NCBI RefSeq assembly: GCF_008370685.1 | Contig: NZ_VTZU01000012.1 | Coordinates: 1 to 64,000, forward strand | Reading direction: 5' to 3' | Source: Aquimarina sp. RZ0 | GTDB taxonomy: Bacteria > Bacteroidota > Bacteroidia > Flavobacteriales > Flavobacteriaceae | Length of the DNA stretch: 64,000 nucleotides | In this document: positions 58,100 to 64,000 of the stretch, piece by piece | Numbering within the stretch: position 1 is the first letter of the stretch | How the letters are laid out: every line of letters starts with the position of its first letter | Position numbers and translations under genes: made by a program | Notes under the pieces: model-generated | Told to the model about the DNA's origin: nothing | The model's input: only the letters and a program-made list of their open reading frames with translations | The model's database searches: none

Positions 58100-58507
58100 A
58101 TGAAGTCACTCGTCATTACTGCTATCCTTGCTTTGTTTGCCTATTCGGGCGGTACCGCTCAAGATTTGGTATACAGACCAAAAAACCCAGCCTTTGGTGG
58201 AGATACATTTAATTATCAATGGTTATTGAGTTCTGCGGAGGCTCAAAATACTTTTACAGAAGATACCAGTTCTGATAGAAACCAAAGATCTGATTTGGAC
58301 AGGTTTACAGAAGGTCTTAATAATCAATTGTTGAGTCAAATTTCCAGAACCTTATTCAATGAGCAATTCGGACAAGATGGACTTACAGAAGGGACATTTA
58401 GTTTCGGAACTTTGTTTATAGAAATTTTTCCTTCAGGAGAGGGTTTGGTAATCAATATTTTAGATACAAATACAGGAGATCAGTCTCAAGTAATAATTCC
58501 TAACTAA
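58100..58507 (+). CDS. csgF: curli assembly protein CsgF
   Basis: 135 residues, signal peptide ending GGTAQ (residue 21). The mature N-terminus (DLVYRPKNPAFGGDTFNYQW, then LLSSAEAQN) closely follows the E. coli CsgF segment that plugs into the CsgG pore (NPxFGG...LL-SAqAQN). It links the secretion pore to the nucleator at the cell surface. Full length; 6 bp before csgG. Confidence 0.94.
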   Translation: MKSLVITAILALFAYSGGTAQDLVYRPKNPAFGGDTFNYQWLLSSAEAQNTFTEDTSSDRNQRSDLDRFTEGLNNQLLSQISRTLFNEQFGQDGLTEGTFSFGTLFIEIFPSGEGLVINILDTNTGDQSQVIIPN

Positions 58508-58513
58508 ATTTTA

Positions 58514-59989
58514 ATGCGTCATACGTTTTATCAGGTAATTGTAATACTTTCATGTATTTTATTACTACCTCGATGTGGAGCTTATTTTAATCAACCGATC
58601 ACCATTGAACAAGCTCGTATAGGTGAAGATACAGAAATATCTCAGAAATTAAGAAATTTTCCATTACCCGTAGAACCAGTTGTGGTGGGTGTTTATAAAT
58701 TTAGAGATCAAACTGGGCAATACAAGCCTACAGATGCGGGAAGTACATTTAGCACTGCCGTTACGCAAGGGGCAACTACTATTTTGATTAAAGCTCTAGA
58801 AGATTCTAAGTGGTTTGTACCTATAGAAAGAGAGAATCTTAGTAACTTATTAAATGAGCGTAATATCATACGATCTACGCGCAAGGAATATAGAAAAAAC
58901 AAGAATACGAGCGAACCTCAATTACCACCATTACTGTATGCAGGAATTATTCTCGAAGGAGGTATTGTATCTTATGATTCTAATATTATAACAGGTGGAT
59001 TAGGAGCACGTTATTTTGGTGTAGGCGGTTCTACGCAATATAGACAAGATAGAATTACGGTATACCTTAGAGCTGTATCTACCTCTAGTGGTAAGATCCT
59101 GAAAACAGTATATGTTTCTAAAACAGTCTTATCTCAGGCATTGGATGCCAGTTTTTTTAGATATGTAAAGTTCAGTAGATTATTTGAGGCAGAAACCGGG
59201 TTTACTAAAAATGAACCAGGTCAGATTGCAGTTTCTGAGGCAATCGGAAAAGCAGTAGAAGGTTTGATCATAGAAGGTATAGAAGACAAATTGTGGAGCT
59301 CGAAAGCAGCACCAGAAAAAATTGCTGCTATGATCACAGAGTATAATGCAGAAAAAAACGAAGCACAGAATACAGGGCTGTATGAACGATATTTTAAAGA
59401 GAGAAGAGGAGAAACCGCTGTATTTGGTAACGGCGGGGTTGCATTGATAAGTGGAGATTATAACAATTCTAATATATCTTACTCTGCAAGAGCAGGAGGT
59501 AAGTGGTATCTTAACCCATATCTAAATGTTAATGCAAGTCTTAATAAATTCGAACTCAGAAATGAACAAACTTTTTCAGAAGGGTTTAATGCTGTAGATA
59601 TAAATACAGAACTAGTGTTGCTTCCTTTTGAGAAATTGACACCATCTTTTTTTGGTGGAATGGGGACGGTGAATAGTGATGATTTTAGTAGCACATTTTT
59701 TAAATTTCAATATGGCGGAGGTGTAGAATATTTGGTTTCAGATCATATAGGTGTTTCTCTTAATGCAACACATAATCTTGTTTTGGGAGATAAATTAGAT
59801 GGAATAGCACAAGGGAAAAGAGATGATCAATATTTTAATTTTTCAATAGGATTAAATTGGTATTTTAAAAAACCTTTAAAAATGGATAAAGAGCTTCGGA
59901 AACAAAAGCGTATAGAACAAAAAGAATTAAAGAAGTTAAAGAAGAGAAATCAAGAAGTTATCAAAAATAGAGGAGTTCCAAAAGAATAA
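58514..59989 (+). CDS. csgG: curli secretion channel CsgG with C-terminal barrel-like extension
   Basis: 491 residues against about 277 for E. coli. Residues 1-280 are CsgG (VVVGVYKFRDQTGQYKP, STFSTAVTQGATTILIKALE, WFVPIERENLSNLLNERNII, GGLGARYFGVGGSTQYRQD). The eyelet Phe is kept (TFSTAV), but the Tyr and Asn of the E. coli constriction are Thr. Residues 300-460 form an added domain of Gly/aromatic beta strands (GGVALISGDYN, ARAGGKWYLNPYLNVNASL, FFGGMGTV, YGGGVEYLV, FSIGLNWYF), like a small outer-membrane barrel, then a basic coiled tail. A lipobox Cys is at 14 or 21; the residue before Cys 21 is Arg, which is unusual. Confidence 0.92.
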   Translation: MRHTFYQVIVILSCILLLPRCGAYFNQPITIEQARIGEDTEISQKLRNFPLPVEPVVVGVYKFRDQTGQYKPTDAGSTFSTAVTQGATTILIKALEDSKWFVPIERENLSNLLNERNIIRSTRKEYRKNKNTSEPQLPPLLYAGIILEGGIVSYDSNIITGGLGARYFGVGGSTQYRQDRITVYLRAVSTSSGKILKTVYVSKTVLSQALDASFFRYVKFSRLFEAETGFTKNEPGQIAVSEAIGKAVEGLIIEGIEDKLWSSKAAPEKIAAMITEYNAEKNEAQNTGLYERYFKERRGETAVFGNGGVALISGDYNNSNISYSARAGGKWYLNPYLNVNASLNKFELRNEQTFSEGFNAVDINTELVLLPFEKLTPSFFGGMGTVNSDDFSSTFFKFQYGGGVEYLVSDHIGVSLNATHNLVLGDKLDGIAQGKRDDQYFNFSIGLNWYFKKPLKMDKELRKQKRIEQKELKKLKKRNQEVIKNRGVPKE

Positions 59990-59996
59990 AAATTTC

Positions 59997-61493
59997 ATGA
60001 TGATGAAAAGAAATATAGTAAAAATAATTAGTATCGTTACTATTACGTTGGCTACCGCTTGTAGCGAAGATACCGTAGATTTAGAAGGGTTAGGTGCTGT
60101 AAGAGGTAGAGTAGTTGCTGTTGATACCAATGAACCATTAGAAAATGTAAAAATATCAACAAACCCATCTACAAGTACAGTCTTTACTAATAAAGACGGA
60201 TTTTATGAAATAGAGAATATACCTTCTGGAGATTATTCTCTTTCTGCTCAGAGAGAGGGGCTTTTGGCGCAATTTGAAGGGATTTCTATAATCGCAGATC
60301 GAGAATTAGAAATAGTTTTTGAGATGGATGTAGAAACTGCCGGAAACAAACCGCCAGATGCTGCAATTCTTATTGAACCTACAGATAATGCAGTGGATCA
60401 ACTATTGGAGGTCACATTAAAATGGAGCGGTAAAGATCCTGATGATGATGACCTGAGCTATAGAATAACACTGAGGAATGATGAAAATTCTGATATCCAA
60501 ACCTTTGAAAACATAACAGATACTACTTATGTGCTTACTGATCTTTCTTATAAAGTGAAGTATTTTTGGCAGGTAAGTAGTAATGATGGTATTAATTCTT
60601 CAGTGAATAGTGAAACATTTGCTTTTGAGACACAGAGTCCGCCAAATAACAGGATTGTGTATATGCGTTCTGTAAATGGTAATGGAGTGATCTACTCTGC
60701 CGATGAAGGAGGTATGACAGAGGTTAAGCTCACCTCAGAATCCAAAAATAGTTTTAGACCCAGAAGAAATACCAGTACTGGTAAGATAGCTTTTTTACAA
60801 TCAGTAGGATCACAAACTCATTTATTTACAATGAATGAGGATGGATCGCAGGTAACACAAGTTACTTCTCAGGTTTCTGTCACTGGTTTTAACCTGGAAG
60901 AAATCGATTTTTCCTGGGCAGAAAACGGATCAAAGTTATTGTTTCCTAGTCAAGATAAATTATATAGTATCAACGCAAACGGGAGTGGTCTTTCTCTCGT
61001 GTATCAAACATCAAATGGAAAGCTAATAACAGAAGTAGATAAAAACGATGTCAATAACACGATAGCCTTAAAAACTAATAATCTGGATGGTTATGAAGTA
61101 GAAATCTTCACTATTAATTCCTCCGGGGATGTGTTAGAAACAATATTATCTGATGTTCCTGGTGCCGCAGGAAGTGTAAACCTTTCTGTAGACGGGACTC
61201 AACTTTTGTATTATTATGATGTTTCAGGTTTTGAAAATAGTGATTACAGACAACTAGACACACGTCTTTTTGTGTATAATTTTGGTGATAGTTCTCAAAC
61301 AGATATTTCTGGAGACAAACCAGCAGGAACTAATGACATAGATGCGCGTTTTTCACCAAATGAGGCTGTTGTGATATATACGAATACATCTAATGACGGA
61401 ATCTCTCAAAAAAATATACAAACCATAGAAATACTTGAATTATCCAACAGGACGGATTTGATTATGAATGCCTCTATGGCAGATTGGGAATAA
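59997..61493 (+). CDS. curli-operon lipoprotein: carboxypeptidase-regulatory, FN3 and beta-propeller
   Basis: 498 residues, 7 bp after csgG. A lipoprotein signal (LATAC, Cys 22) is followed by a carboxypeptidase-regulatory-like domain (about 34-110: VRGRVVAVDTNEPLENVKIS, NKDGFYEIENIPSGDYSLSA), an FN3-like domain (about 117-210: LKWSGKDPDDDDLSYRITL, KYFWQVSSNDG) and a TolB-like propeller (about 218-498; repeated F-W-ENGSKLLF / FSPNEAVVIYT blades). It is probably exposed on the outer membrane. Co-transcription with csgG suggests it anchors or modulates the fibre. Not a known curli component in E. coli. Confidence 0.85.
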   Translation: MMMKRNIVKIISIVTITLATACSEDTVDLEGLGAVRGRVVAVDTNEPLENVKISTNPSTSTVFTNKDGFYEIENIPSGDYSLSAQREGLLAQFEGISIIADRELEIVFEMDVETAGNKPPDAAILIEPTDNAVDQLLEVTLKWSGKDPDDDDLSYRITLRNDENSDIQTFENITDTTYVLTDLSYKVKYFWQVSSNDGINSSVNSETFAFETQSPPNNRIVYMRSVNGNGVIYSADEGGMTEVKLTSESKNSFRPRRNTSTGKIAFLQSVGSQTHLFTMNEDGSQVTQVTSQVSVTGFNLEEIDFSWAENGSKLLFPSQDKLYSINANGSGLSLVYQTSNGKLITEVDKNDVNNTIALKTNNLDGYEVEIFTINSSGDVLETILSDVPGAAGSVNLSVDGTQLLYYYDVSGFENSDYRQLDTRLFVYNFGDSSQTDISGDKPAGTNDIDARFSPNEAVVIYTNTSNDGISQKNIQTIEILELSNRTDLIMNASMADWE

Positions 61494-61496
61494 TAT

Positions 61497-61524
61497 AATT
61501 CTGAATTCTGAATTCTGAATTCTG
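61497..61524. repeat. tandem AATTCTG x4
   Basis: Four perfect 7-bp units plus a degenerate fifth (AATTTCG), ending 9 bp before the purM -7 element, so the -33 region lies within it. Confidence 0.95.
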
Positions 61525-61533
61525 AATTTCGAG

Positions 61534-61541
61534 TATCTTTG
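61534..61541 (+). promoter_or_regulatory. purM promoter -7 element
   Basis: TATCTTTG, a perfect TAnnTTTG, 30 bp before the purM ATG. Confidence 0.6.
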
Positions 61542-61571
61542 CTGCCTAATAGTGGTAATAATACAATAGTA

Positions 61572-62753
61572 ATGAGTCAAGAAGTAAGTAAACGTTATGC
61601 TCAGCGTGGAGTTTCGGCATCCAAAGAGGATGTGCACAGTGCAATCAAAAATATTGATAAAGGACTTTTTCCTCAAGCATTTTGCAAGATAGTTCCTGAT
61701 TACCTTACAAGAGATGAAGCATATTGTTTGATTATGCATGCAGACGGAGCAGGTACCAAATCTTCTCTTGCCTATATGTACTGGAAAGAAACAGGAGATA
61801 TTTCGGTTTGGAAAGGAATTGCTCAGGATGCATTGATTATGAATATTGATGACTTATTATGTGTGGGAGCTACCGATAATATTATGCTATCTTCCACGAT
61901 TGGAAGAAATAAAAAACTGATTCCTGGAGAAGTCATTTCGGCTATTATTAACGGCACCGAAGAATTATTAAATGAATTAAAAAGTTTTGGAGTAACTATT
62001 CATTCTACAGGAGGCGAAACCGCCGATGTGGGAGATCTGGTACGTACAATCATTGTAGATTCTACAGTTACTGCCAGAATGAAGCGTAGTGATGTTATTG
62101 ATAATGCCCGAATTAAAGAAGGTGATGTCATTGTGGGTTTAGCCTCTTTTGGACAAGCTACTTATGAGAAAGCATATAATGGAGGTATGGGAAGTAACGG
62201 TCTGACTTCTGCTCGCCACGATGTGTTTGCTAAAACTCTCGCAGAGAAATATCCAGAAAGCTTTGACGCAGCAGTGCCATCAGATTTAGTATACTCTGGT
62301 AAAACTCAGCTGACGGATTCAGTCAAGAATTCTCCTATTGATGCAGGTAAATTAGTGTTGTCGCCTACAAGGACATATGCGCCTATTATTAAACAAATAT
62401 TATCAAAATTTGATAATAACACCATTCACGGAATGGTACATTGCAGTGGTGGAGCACAAACAAAGGTTTTACATTTTGTTGATAAGCTACATATTATTAA
62501 AGATAATTTATTTGATGTTCCCCCCTTGTTTCGATTAATTCAGGAAAATTCTGGTACAGACTGGAAAGAAATGTATCAGGTGTTTAATATGGGGCATCGT
62601 ATGGAGCTGTATGTATCTCCAGAAATTGCAGACGAAATTATGACAATCTCTAAAAGATTTGATGTAGATGCTCAAATAGTAGGTAGGGTTGAAGCTGCTT
62701 CAGAAAAGAAATTGACCATAACAAGTGAATTTGGGACATATACCTATAATTAA
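61572..62753 (+). CDS. purM: phosphoribosylformylglycinamidine cyclo-ligase (AIR synthase)
   Basis: 393 residues from MSQEVSKRYAQRGVSASKED; 11 upstream in-frame residues overlap the promoter and are rejected. It closes the imidazole ring in purine synthesis. PurM motifs: HADGAGTKSSLAY, DDLLCVGATD, HSTGGETADVGD, VGLASFGQATYEKA, and GMVHCSGGAQTK near the C-terminal glycine-rich site. It is the Bacteroidota-type, slightly long PurM. Its stop codon directly abuts that of the convergent msrA remnant. Confidence 0.94.
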   Translation: MSQEVSKRYAQRGVSASKEDVHSAIKNIDKGLFPQAFCKIVPDYLTRDEAYCLIMHADGAGTKSSLAYMYWKETGDISVWKGIAQDALIMNIDDLLCVGATDNIMLSSTIGRNKKLIPGEVISAIINGTEELLNELKSFGVTIHSTGGETADVGDLVRTIIVDSTVTARMKRSDVIDNARIKEGDVIVGLASFGQATYEKAYNGGMGSNGLTSARHDVFAKTLAEKYPESFDAAVPSDLVYSGKTQLTDSVKNSPIDAGKLVLSPTRTYAPIIKQILSKFDNNTIHGMVHCSGGAQTKVLHFVDKLHIIKDNLFDVPPLFRLIQENSGTDWKEMYQVFNMGHRMELYVSPEIADEIMTISKRFDVDAQIVGRVEAASEKKLTITSEFGTYTYN

Positions 62754-63417
62754 CTACGTTGCGATATTAGAGTATTTGTTTCTTAAAAAATCTAATTTTG
62801 GATTGATATATTTCTTGCAAAAAGGTTTTTCTGGATTTTTTATATAGTAATTGAGAAGTTCATTTCTGGAAGGTTGAAATTCTTTGAATTTAAGGATACG
62901 TGTAATACGATTTATAACTAAAAATTTCGCATATTCATCGTTTCTTTTTCCTTTCTACTTCGTTTAAAAAATAAACCGTAGCTATAGCTATGCTTGATTT
63001 TTTTGCCTTGCATAAAGAAAAAATAATTCAATGAATTTATACGAATTTTTTAATCACAAATCGTATAATTATAGCAGTGTCAAAATCTTTTTGAAGCTCG
63101 CAAAGTACATGTTCTATGTATTCGTATTGTTTCTCATTTTCTTTAAAATAATATACGGCACTTCTGTATTTCTTTCTAAAACTGTGGTTCGAAGTACTAT
63201 TATGGGTATGTAAATGAATTTCAATTAAATCTTTTAGATTGATTATTTGTGGATCATAAGAAACGATAACAGCTTCAGAGAAATAGTCATTTTTGTCAAA
63301 ACTACTAATATAGCCTTGCGCTACTTTTGTAACACCATTCAGTTGCTGAAAAACAGCTTCTGTACACCAATGACATCCACCACCAAAACCTATTTTTTGC
63401 GTACGAATCATTGTCAT
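62754..63417 (-). pseudogene. msrA: msrA (peptide-methionine (S)-S-oxide reductase) interrupted by a MITE-like element
   Basis: The minus strand encodes MsrA from 63417: GFGGGCHWCTEAVFQQLNGV with catalytic C15, then KYRSAVYYF. After residue 117 the frame enters a 160-bp element, adding nine foreign residues (IRFVIKKFV) before a stop at 63037-63039. Beyond the element the missing MsrA end is present in frame (TRILKFKEFQPSRNELLNYY, KNPEKPFCKKYINPKLDFL) to a stop at 62754. Deleting 163 bp (element plus one TAA) rejoins DTAII to TRILKF exactly, giving 166 residues. The remaining 126-residue product lacks the C-terminal Cys-containing tail and is probably inactive. MsrA repairs oxidised methionine. 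Confidence 0.93.
62906..63065 (+). repeat. MITE-like element, family A copy 3, inserted in msrA
   Basis: 160 bp, one base different from 1614-1773. Flanked by TAA (62903-62905 and 63066-63068). The right inverted repeat is read as the last nine codons of the truncated msrA frame. Confidence 0.92.
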
Positions 63418-63484
63418 ATCCTACAAATTAAAAATTGAGAAAATAAATATTTTATTATGTTGATTTTAAAATTAAGTTATTAAA

Positions 63485-63736
63485 AGTCAAGATGAGTTCA
63501 TACATAAAAAATACATTGGTAAGAGTATTTTATAAAAAGTAAATATATTTAAAATTGCAATGATATAATGACAGTTCTCAAATAAAATTACCTGCTAAAA
63601 TCGTTTCTTTTTGTTTTATTTCTCGTCTGAATTAAAAAACAATTTGATTCAGTTTACAATGATTTCACCCAAGAACTGCTATAAAACGCTATTTTAATAC
63701 AGTTTTCTTTTTGTGAAATTAGTCAAGATGAGTTCA
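63485..63736. repeat. 16-bp direct repeats 236 bp apart
   Basis: AGTCAAGATGAGTTCA at 63485-63500 and again at 63721-63736. The interval (63418-63781) holds no gene but includes the family F repeat. A similar sequence, CTCAAGATGAGTTTA, occurs near 32985. Confidence 0.6.
63606..63672 (+). repeat. dispersed repeat family F, copy 2
   Basis: TCTCGTCTGAATTAAAAAAC, AATTTGATTCAGTTTA, TGATTTCAC; partner of the reverse strand of 53231-53285. Confidence 0.65.
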
Positions 63737-63781
63737 ATATGTGTCATCAGAGAATTTAAATAAATTGATACAAAAGAATAC

Positions 63782-63976
63782 TCAAAATTTTGCCTCTTGC
63801 GCTGTTTTTGAATTACTTTCTCCATCCTCTTCTTCTGTTGTTACAAGTTCAATAGTTGTGTCGTTATCAAATTTTCCTTCCTTTTTTTGTACAAAGATTG
63901 GAACGGGAATTAAAGCAACTATAATTAATGATATAATAAAGACAATCCGTCTTAATGTTTTTTTTAATCTTTTCAT
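63782..63976 (-). CDS. small single-pass membrane protein (64 residues)
   Basis: A basic N-terminus (MKRLKKTLRRI), one membrane segment (about 12-30: VFIISLIIVALIPVPIFV) and an acidic soluble tail (VTTEEEDGESNSKTAQEAKF). The composition is coherent for a real protein with an N-in anchor, or a signal peptide; no family recognised. It is the last gene before the window edge. Confidence 0.55.
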   Translation of the reverse strand: MKRLKKTLRRIVFIISLIIVALIPVPIFVQKKEGKFDNDTTIELVTTEEEDGESNSKTAQEAKF

Positions 63977-64000
63977 TGTTTTATAAAAATAAATGGGAAT

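Overview
This is a low-GC (roughly one third G+C by eye), gene-dense chromosomal segment from a marine-type member of the Bacteroidota, class Flavobacteriia; Aquimarina or a close relative is my best guess. The basis is gene content: a very long SecA (1118 residues), the rpmB-rpmG-DUF4295-ftsY block, BshC, a glutamine synthetase II/III pair, DUF2795 and DUF6249 proteins, many Bacteroidota-style lipoproteins, -7 elements of the TAnnTTTG type, and no Shine-Dalgarno sites where starts could be judged. I found no tRNA, rRNA or CRISPR array.

Layout. 1-1358: an IS256-family insertion sequence cut by the window edge. 1.4-6.1 kb: small secreted and membrane proteins, an ECF sigma factor with a membrane partner, and an M23 peptidase-like protein. 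6.3-16.9 kb: housekeeping (secA, DUF2795, PduO-type adenosyltransferase, recR, a glycosyltransferase, a 2-oxoacid dehydrogenase E2, GtrA). 18.5-23.6 kb: a TroABCD-like Mn/Zn ABC transporter, transcribed away from a DtxR/MntR-type repressor. 23.7-34.6 kb: exonuclease, FAH-family enzyme, Hpt protein, CinA, ribosomal proteins, FtsY, amidase, beta-lactamase-fold hydrolase, RimO. 36.3-47.9 kb: TrmL, isochorismatase-like hydrolase, two exported metallopeptidases (M3, M14), BshC, and a KatG with a lipoprotein signal. 49.3-52.7 kb: divergent glutamine synthetases II and III.

53.4-61.5 kb is a complete curli (functional amyloid) locus: two large curlins, a small CsgB-like curlin, CsgE, CsgF, CsgG and a surface-type lipoprotein. 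CsgE seems to be fused to an N-terminal CsgH-like (amyloid-inhibitor) domain, CsgG carries an extra C-terminal beta-barrel-like domain, and the last gene encodes a carboxypeptidase-regulatory/FN3/beta-propeller lipoprotein. Strong hairpins between genes may set curlin-to-machinery ratios. The window ends with purM and an msrA gene broken by a small mobile element.

The less obvious content is a rich set of short dispersed repeats. Two families are MITE-like: a 160-161 bp family (three copies, TACGATTT ends) and a 155 bp family (three copies, GAGTATGTTTAAA ends). Both are flanked by 3-bp TTA/TAA duplications. One copy of the first sits in msrA, and removing 163 bp (element plus one duplication) restores a full MsrA reading frame. 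At least four other repeat families occupy the intergenic spaces.
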